This document shows, one piece after another, positions 1 to 8,036 of a stretch of DNA of 36,743 nt. Position numbers and translations under genes: made by a program. The notes below the pieces were generated by a model, which made no database searches, was not told the DNA's origin, and worked only from the letters and a program-made list of their open reading frames with translations. The DNA is from Sulfuricella sp. (GTDB lineage Bacteria > Pseudomonadota > Gammaproteobacteria > Burkholderiales > Sulfuricellaceae). The stretch covers positions 1 through 36,743 of the forward strand of contig JAHFRP010000017.1 in assembly GCA_023266195.1 (NCBI GenBank), given 5' to 3'. How positions within the stretch are numbered: the stretch's first letter is position 1; each line of letters starts with the position of its first letter.

Positions 1-80
1 ATCCCGAACTCAGAAGTGAAACGAGCCCGCGCCGATGATAGTGTGCACTACGCATGTGAAAGTAGGTCACCGCCAGGCTC
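1..80 (+). rRNA. rrf: 5S ribosomal RNA, 3' part
   Basis: The first ~80 bases match the 3' two thirds of a proteobacterial 5S rRNA: the conserved CCGAACTCAGAAGTGAAACG segment, the GCGCCGATGATAGTGTG helix region and the closing GTAGGTCACCGCCAGGCT. The 5' part lies outside the window, so this is the end of an rRNA operon. A strong terminator follows about 10 bases later. The exact 3' end (79-81) is judged by family knowledge only. Confidence 0.93.
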
Positions 81-90
81 CTTATACAAC

Positions 91-120
91 AAAGCCCTCC
101 TCGCGAGGGCTTTGTCGTTT
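91..120 (+). terminator. rRNA operon terminator
   Basis: Perfect 9-bp stem AAAGCCCTC (91-99) / GAGGGCTTT (105-113), 5-nt loop, followed by a T-rich tail. It sits directly after 5S rRNA, as expected for the end of an rrn operon. Confidence 0.85.
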
Positions 121-152
121 CTAATCCCAGAAAAACAAATTGACCAAACATG

Positions 153-179
153 AAAAAGCCCGGCAGCAAGCAGGGCTTT
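153..179 (-). terminator. Terminator downstream of nsrR
   Basis: Inverted repeat AAAGCCC (155-161) / GGGCTTT (173-179) with extra GC pairing inside. On the minus strand the stem is followed by a run of T (complement of the A run at 153-157). It lies 20 bases past the nsrR stop and probably ends the norD-nsrR transcript. Confidence 0.7.
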
Positions 180-198
180 CTAATGTGTTTCGCTTAGA

Positions 199-615
199 TC
201 AAACGCTGTGTTCGGGCGACCTGATCAGGTCGGCCAAAGTATAAAGATCCAGCGTTGCGAGGAAGCTCTGCAATGCTTCGCCCAGCGCGGTTTTAAGTCG
301 GCAGTCGGCGGCGAGGACGCAAGAGTTGAAGGCCGGTTCGAGGCATTCGACGATGGTCATGTTTTCTTCCATGCTGCGCACCACATCGCCCACCACGATT
401 CTTTCCGGCGGATGCGCCAGCTTGATGCCGCCGCCCTTGCCGCGCAGCGTATCGATATAGCCGTTGGTGCCGAGCTGGTGCACGACCTTCATCAAATGGT
501 TGCGCGAGATGCCGTGATAGGTGGCGATTTCGCTGATGGTGGCGAGCTTGTCCGGCCGATTGCCCAAATACAGCAGTACCCTCAGGGAATAGTCGGTGTA
601 ACGGGTTAAGTGCAT
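199..615 (-). CDS. nsrR: Rrf2-family NO-sensing repressor NsrR
   Basis: 138 aa, the usual NsrR length. The N-terminal winged helix-turn-helix (about residues 1-75) contains the family pattern RYTDYSLRVLLYL and the GGxxLA-like wing (GGGIKLAHP, 61-69). Three cysteines that ligate the Fe-S cluster in NsrR/IscR relatives are at 91, 99 and 105 (CX7CX5C). Known NsrR proteins repress NO-detoxification genes until NO damages the cluster. The gene follows norD by 15 bases and is likely co-transcribed. NsrR-like operators are visible elsewhere in the window (14710-14732, 21039-21061), which supports this assignment over IscR. Confidence 0.9.
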   Translation of the reverse strand: MHLTRYTDYSLRVLLYLGNRPDKLATISEIATYHGISRNHLMKVVHQLGTNGYIDTLRGKGGGIKLAHPPERIVVGDVVRSMEENMTIVECLEPAFNSCVLAADCRLKTALGEALQSFLATLDLYTLADLIRSPEHSV

Positions 616-630
616 GGGATTTCCGGTGCG

Positions 631-2466
631 TTAGCGGGTGAGTTGCGCATAGAGCAACGGCAATTGCTTCGGCAACTCTGACGGTTTACGGATTACAACA
701 TAACCGCCGATGCCAAACAAGTGGGGCAGGTAGCTGCCGGCTTTTTCATCGATCGTGACGCAGAACGGCCGCAGTCCCATCTGGCGGGCTTCGAGCAATG
801 CGATGCGGGTGTCCTCGATGCCATAACGCCCCTCGTATTGATCGAGGTCGTTGGGTTTGCCGTCGGTCAGGATGAACAGCAGCCGCTGCGTGGCGGGTTG
901 CTTCGCCAGGAGCTGGCTGGCGTGGCGAATGGCGGCGCCCATGCGGGTATAGTAGCCGGGCTTGATGGCAGCGATGCGGCCGCGGATGCCGGCGTTATAT
1001 TTCTCGCCGAATTCCTTGAGGACGTGGAAGCGCACATTGTCGCGTTTGAGGGACGAAAAACCGTACAAGGAGAAGCGGTCGCCGGTGGCAGAGAGCGCTT
1101 CGGCAAAGAGGAACAGACTGTCGCGGATGACGTCGATGACGCGGGCGGAGTCGCTCACCCAGGCATCGGTGGAAAGCGACAGGTCGGCCAGCAACAAACA
1201 GGCCAAGTCGCGGTCGCGATAATGGTGGGCGCGGTACAGGCCGCGTTCCGCGGCATGGCCGGTCATGCGGTCGGCGGTAAACTGGACGCAAGCGTCGAGA
1301 TCCGGCTCGCTGCCGTCGAACTGGCCGTTGATCCATACCCGAGCCGGGGTCAGCGCCTCGAACTGGCTGCGGATGCGCCGCGCGGTGGCGGCGAGGTGCG
1401 CCGGCAACGGACAAGCTTCGGCTTGACGCGCGATCATCGGCTGCAATCGGCAGTGGTTGGGTTGCAGGATTTGCTTCCGGTAATGCCATTCCGGCAGCAG
1501 GATGCCGGCGCCGAGCGGCCGATCGTCTTGCGCCGCGGAAGGCAGGTCGAGATCGAACCTTAAGCGTGATGCAACGCTTTTGCCGTCCTGAGCGACGCTC
1601 AAATGGTTGAGGTCATCGGCGGCGGGGTCGGCGCCGGGGTCGCTGTCTTCGTCGGTGGGGCGATTGGCCTTGACGTACTCGGCCCAGCTGAAAATGCTTT
1701 CGGCGCGAAAGAACAGCATGAACGGGTTTTTGTTGTCCGGCATGTCCACTCGCTCCGCCTGGCGGAGGCGCCCGTCGCCATTCTTGTTGCTGTTGCCGTC
1801 GCCTTCCTGCTGCGGTTCACCGGAGGGCGTGCCGGCCGCTTGCGGTGCGGCAGCCTGCGGTGGGTTCGGATGCAGCCAAAGGTGGACCGGATGCGGTGGC
1901 CGGTTTGCGCGCGGCAGTTTCTCGACACTGCCGGGATTTTCCAACGCAGCGCGGAGCGCGCGCTCCAGCGCCGCTTCGTCGTCGGGCAGGCCGGCCGGGT
2001 CGGGGCGCAATGCCAGTGTCGCCTCAAGCAGGCGCCGGTAGCGCGTGCGCAGGCCGGGGAAGCGGTCGAATACCGCGAGCGTCGCCCGCTGGCTGCGCGT
2101 CACCCACGACGAACCGTTCGCTTCGCCCACCGCCGCCAGGGCGATCAGCCACAGGTAAAGGTCGCGGTTGAGCGTGCGCTGCGGCAGGATGTCGAGTGCG
2201 GCGGGCAGGCGCAAGGTGGCTTCGTCGAGCCAGGTCAGTTCGGCCTTCTCGCCGCTGCCCGCGAGGCGCTGCAACAGGGTGCGGCGCGCACCATGTTCGG
2301 TTGCGGTCGAAGCCTTGACGTCCAGGCCACTGTCGCCGCCCAGTGCACGGAAGAATATTCCGGCGGTCTTGCCCATTCCTTCCAGCGTCACCGCTTCCCG
2401 CGGGTAGCGCTTTTCCGCCGCACGGGTGATGAGCTTGTGCCAGAGGGCGCCTACCGATTCTTCCAT
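631..2466 (-). CDS. norD: Nitric oxide reductase activation protein NorD
   Basis: 611 aa with a C-terminal von Willebrand factor A domain (about 420-611). The metal-ion adhesion site is visible as DLSLS (428-432), with the later TDG at 534-536. The N-terminal 400 residues are poorly conserved and hold a charged, Q/N/G-rich linker around 200-240. NorD acts with the MoxR-type ATPase NorQ to mature or insert metal in the NorCB complex. Here it is separated from norQ by about 8.5 kb and sits beside nsrR instead of following norQ. No clear Shine-Dalgarno is seen before the ATG at 2466; the start is kept because the next inframe ATG is well inside the protein. Confidence 0.9.
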   Translation of the reverse strand: MEESVGALWHKLITRAAEKRYPREAVTLEGMGKTAGIFFRALGGDSGLDVKASTATEHGARRTLLQRLAGSGEKAELTWLDEATLRLPAALDILPQRTLNRDLYLWLIALAAVGEANGSSWVTRSQRATLAVFDRFPGLRTRYRRLLEATLALRPDPAGLPDDEAALERALRAALENPGSVEKLPRANRPPHPVHLWLHPNPPQAAAPQAAGTPSGEPQQEGDGNSNKNGDGRLRQAERVDMPDNKNPFMLFFRAESIFSWAEYVKANRPTDEDSDPGADPAADDLNHLSVAQDGKSVASRLRFDLDLPSAAQDDRPLGAGILLPEWHYRKQILQPNHCRLQPMIARQAEACPLPAHLAATARRIRSQFEALTPARVWINGQFDGSEPDLDACVQFTADRMTGHAAERGLYRAHHYRDRDLACLLLADLSLSTDAWVSDSARVIDVIRDSLFLFAEALSATGDRFSLYGFSSLKRDNVRFHVLKEFGEKYNAGIRGRIAAIKPGYYTRMGAAIRHASQLLAKQPATQRLLFILTDGKPNDLDQYEGRYGIEDTRIALLEARQMGLRPFCVTIDEKAGSYLPHLFGIGGYVVIRKPSELPKQLPLLYAQLTR

Positions 2467-2557
2467 AGAGATTATTCGAGCGAAAATGAAAAAAACATTA
2501 GTCTACGCCGTTTTCCACACGCAGCCTTGCCCTGCATCAAGAAGGCAGGCTTGTCGT

Positions 2558-3841
2558 TTATGCGGCTTCGGCGGCGCTGTTTTCGGTCGGTTGCTGCGAC
2601 AAGCTGCGGATGAAAAGAAGCTCGCCGAAATCGGCGCGCAACGCATCGACAATATCGCCGTCGATTGCTCGATCGATAACCAACTGGTCGAGGACGTTGA
2701 GCGCTTGTACCCGATCCATGCCTTTGCGATAGGGGCGATCCTCGGTAATCGCCGTAAACACATCGGCTACCGCGATAATGCGCGAGCCGAGCGGAATTTC
2801 TCGCGGCCGGAACGGATAGCCCTTCCCGTCCAGCCGTTCATGGTGCAGCGATGCCCAGATGTTGACCGTCTCCAGTCCAGGAACCATCGAGAGTATCCGG
2901 TGAGTATGGTATGAGTGCTGTTTGACGATGAGCATTTCCTCTGAAGTCAGCTTTCCCGGCTTTTCGATGATTTCGATGGGTACTGTGAGCTTGCCGATGT
3001 CGTGAAGGTAGCCCGCCACCCGGAGCAGTTTTCTTTCGGTGAATGGTATGCCGAGGCGCTGCGCCAGTGCTTCGCCCGTGGCCGCAACGCCGCTCGAGTG
3101 CGTTGCCGTAAACGGGCTGCGGTAGTCGATGATTCTGCCGAACACTTTGCCCAGCTGTTCCAGAGTTTCCAGGTCGAGTCCGATTTCCCAGTCGCCGAAG
3201 CGGCTTCTTATGATCGGTTCCTTATGCTGGCAAGCGATATCGAGCCAAAATGATTCCCGAGTCGAAATCTCATCGAAGGCCGCGACAATTTCTGGACTGA
3301 ATTGGCGGCCAGAATCGGTCCCCACCGTTTTGCGTATTTCCGCTGCCTGTTCCAGGATATTTCTGTTGGCATCCGGAAGCACGGCGATGCGATCTGCAAG
3401 GTGCAGGATATGGCTGGCCAAAGGGATGGGCTCACCCGCGAATTCTTTTCCCCGGCCGAAATCCCAGTTCGCGTGGTGGAAGCGGATGGCAGAAGCCGCC
3501 TGTGCAAAAGGCGGGAAATCACGGGTAAGGATGTAGCCTTCCTCGCCATGCTTGTGCAAATCGTCGGGAGAGTTCGCGTCGCCGAGCCGATAGTGGGCCA
3601 GCGCGTGGTCGAATAGTGAAGTCATCACGGGCGACGAGATTGCGCCGACATCGTGCAATGCGCCGCCAATCAACACGTCCTGCTTCTCCGCGGGCGTGAG
3701 GCCGAGTTCCTCGGCCAAACACGAGGCGATGTACGCTACCCTGAGATGGTGGTCTGAAATCTCCGGGTGGAGAAGGTCAAGCGCTCTGGAAAAGCAGAGC
3801 ACCATGTCGATCAACTTGATTTTTAATTCTTCGGAAGGCAC
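2558..3841 (-). CDS. HD-GYP domain protein with two HD modules
   Basis: 427 aa. The first HD-like module has HH at 31-32 and HD at 63-64. The second is a full HD-GYP domain: H248, HD at 280-281 (LHDIGK) and the signature HHERLDGKGYP at 333-343. HD-GYP proteins hydrolyse cyclic di-GMP; the catalytic motif looks intact, so a phosphodiesterase role is inferred. No membrane segment or receiver domain is visible, so the input is unknown. The start is a GTG at 3841 preceded by AAGGAAAGG. It lies downstream of the CZB receptor-like gene, suggesting that NO/redox sensing and c-di-GMP control are linked. Confidence 0.88.
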   Translation of the reverse strand: MPSEELKIKLIDMVLCFSRALDLLHPEISDHHLRVAYIASCLAEELGLTPAEKQDVLIGGALHDVGAISSPVMTSLFDHALAHYRLGDANSPDDLHKHGEEGYILTRDFPPFAQAASAIRFHHANWDFGRGKEFAGEPIPLASHILHLADRIAVLPDANRNILEQAAEIRKTVGTDSGRQFSPEIVAAFDEISTRESFWLDIACQHKEPIIRSRFGDWEIGLDLETLEQLGKVFGRIIDYRSPFTATHSSGVAATGEALAQRLGIPFTERKLLRVAGYLHDIGKLTVPIEIIEKPGKLTSEEMLIVKQHSYHTHRILSMVPGLETVNIWASLHHERLDGKGYPFRPREIPLGSRIIAVADVFTAITEDRPYRKGMDRVQALNVLDQLVIDRAIDGDIVDALRADFGELLFIRSLSQQPTENSAAEAA

Positions 3842-3964
3842 GGCCTTTCCTTCTTATCTGGCTGTGCGAAACGACGAAACCGTCGCCAGTGAGTTTCTTC
3901 AGCCAATTGACGCGCTGCGCCCATGACGATTATGGCCATGGGGCAGCGGAAAATGCGGCATGGT

Positions 3965-5080
3965 CTACGCCGCCAGCTTGAGTTCGCCACCGCTCTTCAG
4001 CATCATTTTCCCCATGCCTGCCATCACTGTCAGGTTGGCCTTCTCCATCGCAGTCAGGGCGTCGAGCGCCGCGCTGTAGTCGCCGCTATAGTAGAGCTGC
4101 ACCGCTTTTCTGGCATTGATGTGCACGGCCTTGTGCGGCTCTTCCATTTCCCGGTAGCCGGGCAGTTTGGAGAAATGGGATTTTCCCTCGCCATCATAGT
4201 ACCACTGTCCAAGGCGGCAAGCCGTGTAGTCCGGCAGGTCGTCCGGTGAAATAAGAGAAACTCCCATGAATACCTTATACACTTCCAGCTTGAGGGACAG
4301 TTCTTCGATGTTGGCCAGTTCGACGTTGGATAGCATGGCTGAACTGGCGATAGCGTGCTCCATCCTGCGTGACAGGGACATCAGCCGTTTCATGCCGTGC
4401 ATCGCCGCCTCGCTTTCACTACTGTAGCGGCTGGCGTCCTCCGCACCTAACTCCATGGTGGCCTTGGCTTGCTGCGTTTCGCCCTGAATCGAGTTGACCA
4501 GGTCGGCAATCTCCGTAGTCGCCTTGGTGGTGCGTTCGGCGAGCTTTCTTACCTCATCCGCCACCACCGCGAAACCTCGCCCTTGCGCGCCGGCCCGCGC
4601 CGCTTCTATAGCGGCGTTGAGAGCAAGGAGGTTGGTCTGATCGGCGATGTCCTTGATCAGCTGGACAATGCCGCCGATCTGTCCGGCACGCTGGTTGAGG
4701 CTGTCCACGCTGACGGAGGTTTCGCGGATCTTGCCGAACATGACCTTGAGATTTTCCGCGATTTTCTCGAACGCTTGACGGCTGGTGTCAGATTCCACAC
4801 CCGCCGCCACGGCCGATCCCTTTTCCTGGTTGAGGGTACGGGCCAGACCGAAAAAAGACTGGCGGATATCATCCAGAGACTGGCCGAAATTGGACAGGTT
4901 GGCGAACATGCCCTGATAGAGCGCCCACTTCCCGCGGAGTTCAGCCGTTTCAGATTCTACTTCGGCGGCCCGCGCAGACGCATGATCCAGTTTGTTCTCA
5001 AGATCGTTCTTTTCTGCCTGCAGACGGGAATTTTCCATCCGTAAGTGCGCTAATTCTTGTTTCAGTTTGTCGCAAAACAT
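3965..5080 (-). CDS. Soluble methyl-accepting-type protein with CZB domain
   Basis: 371 aa and no transmembrane segment. Residues 1-50 are coiled coil ([16 protein letters not shown]). The chemoreceptor signalling hairpin is at about 140-185 ([18 protein letters not shown]). The C-terminal chemoreceptor zinc-binding (CZB) domain is at about 250-330. Zinc ligands normally are three His and one Cys; here C288 ([12 protein letters not shown]), H316 and H320 are present, but the first His appears replaced by Glu260 (ANIEEL where relatives have AKLDHL). It probably signals from the cytoplasm to a Che-type array or to the adjacent HD-GYP protein. Good ribosome site GGGAG before the ATG. Confidence 0.87.
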   Translation of the reverse strand: MFCDKLKQELAHLRMENSRLQAEKNDLENKLDHASARAAEVESETAELRGKWALYQGMFANLSNFGQSLDDIRQSFFGLARTLNQEKGSAVAAGVESDTSRQAFEKIAENLKVMFGKIRETSVSVDSLNQRAGQIGGIVQLIKDIADQTNLLALNAAIEAARAGAQGRGFAVVADEVRKLAERTTKATTEIADLVNSIQGETQQAKATMELGAEDASRYSSESEAAMHGMKRLMSLSRRMEHAIASSAMLSNVELANIEELSLKLEVYKVFMGVSLISPDDLPDYTACRLGQWYYDGEGKSHFSKLPGYREMEEPHKAVHINARKAVQLYYSGDYSAALDALTAMEKANLTVMAGMGKMMLKSGGELKLAA

Positions 5081-5143
5081 TTCACGCTCCCTGCCGATTA
5101 CGGCGGTGTATTTTGATCCGGGCGGTTGCCCAATTTCGGCGGT

Positions 5144-5632
5144 TTACTTCACTCCGCGCCAATCGGGTTGATCGAAATAGGTGGCGTAGCTTTCCAGAGC
5201 ATGAACAATCTTTTCTGCGCCATGGCGCCTGTCATCAGGACCGTTTTTCCCTGTCATGGCGTCAGCGCCGGCGATGAGTTCGGCCAGGACGAGATGGAGC
5301 ATGGCGTCTGCGTCCCGCTCCAGTTTGCAGTTTCGCAATATGAACGATATCTGGTCATTTACCTTCTGCGCCAGCGCCTGGTATTGCTGTGCAGTTGTCT
5401 CGCCGCTATGGATGGCTGGCAATTCCGTTGCCATTGCGGTGCGGATGTTGGTCATGCCTTGGCGCAAATGGCTGTCGGTAGCCCATTTCTTGCCATCGTT
5501 AAGGGTGAGCTGAGCAGGTGCGCCTTCGTTGTGGGAATGGCCATGGCCTTGCGCCAAGGCGACCTGCACGCCGGCACTCAGGCATGCGGCCAGCACTGCC
5601 GCCGCGATGGGTTGTTTATTTATTTTAAACAT
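5144..5632 (-). CDS. Small helical periplasmic protein of NO cluster
   Basis: 162 aa. The N-terminal signal peptide (KINKQPIAAAVLAACLSAG...ALA, about 1-27) is followed by a short His-rich stretch GHGHSHNEG. The rest is predicted mostly helical with one cysteine (NCKLERD). It resembles in size and placement the DnrP-like/cytochrome c'-like helical proteins seen next to NO genes, but it has no CXXCH, so no covalent heme is expected. Function is unknown. Strong ribosome site AGAAGGAG. It lies 33 bases after the NnrS-like gene and is likely in the same operon. Confidence 0.75.
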   Translation of the reverse strand: MFKINKQPIAAAVLAACLSAGVQVALAQGHGHSHNEGAPAQLTLNDGKKWATDSHLRQGMTNIRTAMATELPAIHSGETTAQQYQALAQKVNDQISFILRNCKLERDADAMLHLVLAELIAGADAMTGKNGPDDRRHGAEKIVHALESYATYFDQPDWRGVK

Positions 5633-5665
5633 TGTATTGACTCCTTCTGTTCTGGTTAGATGAAC

Positions 5666-6748
5666 TCACTTTTTCGCCACATAAAATCCACGGATCACGC
5701 TGGTTATGGTGCTCAGGATAAACAGAGCCAGCGCCGCTGCATTCAATAACCCGCCCATGCTACGCAGGTACGGCAGGGCCAGCCCGTCACCGCCGAGGCG
5801 TATGACCAGTGACGCGTGCAGCGCCAGCAGCGGCAGGTAAAAAGTCCAGTGATAGGGTATCTTAACCCGAACAACCGAGGGGAAAATGATCGGTGCGTGG
5901 CCGAAAATCATGGAAAATACGAAACCGATCAGAATGGCGTGCAGCACCGCATCATAAGCCGCTCCAGTCAAGCTGCCGGCGGAAAGCAGAATCAGCCCCC
6001 CTGCCGCAAGCCATGCGTAGCCAGACAGCAGGCATACAGCGATGAAGCGGGGCAGCCCTTTTTCCTTCACCGTGCGGCGCGCAATGTCCTGGCGCAATAG
6101 CCACAAGGCCAAGCCGAGCAGGCCTGCTCCATAGATGGCAATCCCCTGACCGGTTCCGGCAAAGAGGCTGCCGCCAGGCAGCAGGGTCAGAATCACGGTG
6201 AAAGCACGTTTGGCATTGGCCGAGGGTGGCAGGAAGCGGGTCAGCTCCAGCCGTTCGCCGGCGATGGTCAATACCAGGAAGTTGATCCACAGGGGCACCA
6301 CCCCCGGCACTGGTGTGCCGGTCAGCCATAACAGATTGCCCGTCAGCCAGCTTACTGCACCGAGAGCCATGGTGATCGTGAACAACTCGCGCTGGCGCAG
6401 AACAATCAGGGTCGACCCGGTGAGAAGTATGGCGCTTCCCAGTGCCATGCTTGCGGCGCCCAGGACTTGCGGGAATCCAAGCAGAGTAATGAGCCCTCCC
6501 AGTCCAGTCAGCATCGGACCGGCATAGGCCCAGCGGCGCCCCAGGGCAACCGCGCGCTCCAGTCCGATAACGGTGCCGAGGAACCCCGACACCATCAGTG
6601 GGCCATGGAGTAGCGCCAGTTGCGCCGAGGGGAGCGGTACGGCCAAGCCAAGTCGCAGCAGTCCAGCCCCCGCCCCGGTGGTTAGGGAGATGACCCCCAG
6701 AATAAGGATGGGAATGCGGAACGGAACGCCCAGATCGCCGGGTCTCAT
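5666..6748 (-). CDS. NnrS-like polytopic membrane protein
   Basis: 360 aa, almost entirely hydrophobic with about 11-12 membrane segments. Conserved His-containing helices (LLHGPLMVSGFLGTVIGLERAVAL; AVLHAILIGFVFSMIFGHAP) resemble the NnrS family, heme/copper membrane proteins that lower NO stress. I chose the ATG at 6748 since GGAG lies 8 bases upstream; an upstream in-frame start at 6805 would run inside the DUF2249 gene. The gene starts 15 bases after the DUF2249 stop, so the two are probably translated from one mRNA. The exact family name is less sure than the topology. Confidence 0.75.
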   Translation of the reverse strand: MRPGDLGVPFRIPILILGVISLTTGAGAGLLRLGLAVPLPSAQLALLHGPLMVSGFLGTVIGLERAVALGRRWAYAGPMLTGLGGLITLLGFPQVLGAASMALGSAILLTGSTLIVLRQRELFTITMALGAVSWLTGNLLWLTGTPVPGVVPLWINFLVLTIAGERLELTRFLPPSANAKRAFTVILTLLPGGSLFAGTGQGIAIYGAGLLGLALWLLRQDIARRTVKEKGLPRFIAVCLLSGYAWLAAGGLILLSAGSLTGAAYDAVLHAILIGFVFSMIFGHAPIIFPSVVRVKIPYHWTFYLPLLALHASLVIRLGGDGLALPYLRSMGGLLNAAALALFILSTITSVIRGFYVAKK

Positions 6749-6762
6749 GGTTCTTTCTCCGC

Positions 6763-7017
6763 TCAGGAGCAGCATGCCGCGACGCGGCCAATGCGTACTT
6801 TCCATACGTCGGGGCCTTCTTCCAGATATTCCCAGCTGAACTCGCCGCCGTGCTCCGCCTGGAATTGATAGTAAAGCGGCTTGGGGTCATGGTCGTTGAC
6901 CAAAAGCAGGGCTTCGTCCCGAGCCAGGCTGGAGAAGGTGCCGAAAATTAGCGGATGCCGATTGCGCGGAGCAATGGTGCGGACATCGACGATGGTTTTA
7001 TCTGTAACAGTAGTCAT
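6763..7017 (-). CDS. DUF2249 domain protein
   Basis: 84 aa, a single DUF2249 domain. Family hallmarks are visible: RHPLIFGTFSSLA followed by EALLLVNDHDPKPLYYQ (about 20-52) and the closing DVWKVRIGR. The C terminus ends in a vicinal cysteine pair (AACCS). DUF2249 proteins recur beside hemerythrins and NnrS in denitrifiers and are thought to take part in NO or redox handling, but no reaction is proven. Ribosome site AGGAAAAC before the ATG. It sits between the Fe-S factor gene (9-base gap) and the NnrS-like gene. Confidence 0.88.
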   Translation of the reverse strand: MTTVTDKTIVDVRTIAPRNRHPLIFGTFSSLARDEALLLVNDHDPKPLYYQFQAEHGGEFSWEYLEEGPDVWKVRIGRVAACCS

Positions 7018-7026
7018 GATGTTTTC

Positions 7027-7380
7027 CTAATCGTGGGTTGGTTTTTCAGTCGAGTCGGGCGATGCCTGGCCCCATCCGAAATGTTGACGCGCATGCTCGG
7101 TCATCTTGTCCGGACTCCATGGCGGGTCCCAGACCAGATTGAGGTCGATTTCGACGCCCTCGGGTGCCAGCGATTCCAGGATTTCCCGAGCATCATCGAG
7201 GATCAGTTCCCCCATCGGGCAGGCCGGCGTAGTCATGGTGAGATCGACCTGAAGCTTGTTGTCCAAAATTTTTACGCCATACACCAGGCCGAGATCGACA
7301 ATGTTCATCCCGACCTCGGGATCGATAATGCTGCGCAAGACCGTACGAACTTCTTCCTCGCCGGGCATAGTTGTTTCCAT
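7027..7380 (-). CDS. MIP18/PaaD/SufT-type metal-sulfur cluster factor
   Basis: 117 aa from the ATG at 7380. The whole protein is a MIP18-family (DUF59) domain: IIDPEVGMNIVDLGLVYGV near the N terminus and the conserved cysteine in TTPACPMGE. The tail carries VWDPPWSPDKMTEHARQHFGW, typical of the SufT-like branch. Such proteins help mature Fe-S proteins, so here it may repair NO-damaged clusters (inference from context). Start is uncertain: ATG 7380 and ATG 7368 are both possible; an upstream in-frame ATG near 7428 would run into a terminator-like hairpin. Confidence 0.85.
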   Translation of the reverse strand: METTMPGEEEVRTVLRSIIDPEVGMNIVDLGLVYGVKILDNKLQVDLTMTTPACPMGELILDDAREILESLAPEGVEIDLNLVWDPPWSPDKMTEHARQHFGWGQASPDSTEKPTHD

Positions 7381-7418
7381 GGGGTGCCACTTTATCCATT
7401 GCCTGGGCATAGGGTAGA

Positions 7419-7456
7419 AGCCGCCCATCCTTGGGGGGGGGGAGGATGGGCGGCTT
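7419..7456 (-). terminator. Hairpin with G10/C10 loop between operon genes
   Basis: Long inverted repeat: GCCGCCCATCCTT (about 7420-7432) against AGGATGGGCGGC (about 7444-7455), with a loop of ten consecutive G (7433-7442). On the minus strand it follows the triple-repeat protein gene. Only a short TTC follows the stem there, so it may be a partial terminator or mRNA-stabilising hairpin and not a full stop. On the plus strand it is followed by TTTGTT. Confidence 0.6.
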
Positions 7457-7482
7457 TGTTCTAAGCCTCCACGGCTTGTTGA

Positions 7483-7842
7483 TTAATTAACGTGGGCCGA
7501 GCAACTCGGAGTGTTGAAGCTCCAGTCGGCGCAGGCCAGTTGCTGTTTGGCAGCCGGGCCGGCCGCGGATGCAGTGCTGGCGGGAGCCGCATTCGTCTTC
7601 TCAATGTTGGCTGAGCAGCCTGGAGCGTTAAAGCTCCAGTCCGAGCAGGAGGCTAGTTGCTGTTTATTGTACTGGCCCGCGCTGGCCGGAGCCTTGTGGG
7701 TATTCTCGATGCTCGCCGAGCAACCTGGGGTGTTGAAGTTCCAGTCGGAGCAAGACAGGCCATCGCTATAGGCGGACTTGGCCGACAGGGCCGCGAGTCC
7801 GATGAATGCCACTGCCAAGGTCGATGCAACTTTGTTTTTCAT
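7483..7842 (-). CDS. Small exported protein with three CX9C repeats
   Basis: 119 aa, not recognised as any family I know. Residues 1-26 form a signal peptide (MKNKVASTLAVAFIGLAALS, then AKSAYS). The mature part holds three copies of the motif C-[SA]-D-W-[NS]-F-N-[TA]-P-[GS]-C-S-A, with cysteine pairs 31/41, 66/76 and 104/114. Repeats are 35-38 residues apart, joined by Ala/Pro/Ser/Gln/Lys linkers. All six cysteines of the mature protein lie in the repeats. The gene has a sigma-54-type promoter (7915-7930) and diverges from a PAS-type sigma-54 activator. It is first in the operon that leads into the Fe-S factor, DUF2249 and NnrS-like genes. Metal, cluster, heme or disulfide chemistry is possible; none is shown. 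Confidence 0.82.
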   Translation of the reverse strand: MKNKVASTLAVAFIGLAALSAKSAYSDGLSCSDWNFNTPGCSASIENTHKAPASAGQYNKQQLASCSDWSFNAPGCSANIEKTNAAPASTASAAGPAAKQQLACADWSFNTPSCSAHVN

Positions 7843-7914
7843 GATAATTCCCTTACGTTGAGTTATTTAAAGAGCCGCTTTTATCTCGTGAATCGTAAAC
7901 AGCAATCCCCTATG

Positions 7915-7930
7915 AGCCAGAACCGTGCCA
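7915..7930 (-). promoter_or_regulatory. Sigma-54 (-24/-12) promoter
   Basis: Minus-strand TGGCACGGTTCTGGCT matches TGGCAC-N5-TTGCW except one base, with the obligatory GG-N10-GC spacing (GG at 7929-7928, GC at 7917-7916). The start site would be near 7904, giving a ~60-base leader to the exported-protein gene at 7842. A sigma-54 activator gene is divergent, as expected. Confidence 0.75.
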
Positions 7931-7988
7931 GATTTGTATCTTGTTGTTATTAAACAAACTTAATATTTTTCGCAAAAAACACAACTTG

Positions 7989-8036
7989 CAATCGTTCACA
8001 GTAAACGTTAATTTATGCGTTTATTGTGAACGATTG
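7989..8036. promoter_or_regulatory. 19-bp inverted repeat, probable activator site
   Basis: Left arm CAATCGTTCACAGTAAACG (7989-8007) and right arm CGTTTATTGTGAACGATTG (8018-8036) are complementary in 18 of 19 bases, separated by an AT-rich 10-base spacer. The centre lies about 108 bases upstream of the predicted sigma-54 start site, an ordinary enhancer distance, and 32 bases before the activator's own ATG. It could therefore serve both enhancer binding and self-repression. If transcribed it would also form a hairpin before the activator start. Confidence 0.7.

Noticed and set aside
8018-8036. Classical NorR enhancer sites (GT-N7-AC)
   Set aside because: The inverted repeat does not show the GT-N7-AC triplet arrangement, and the regulator lacks a GAF domain.
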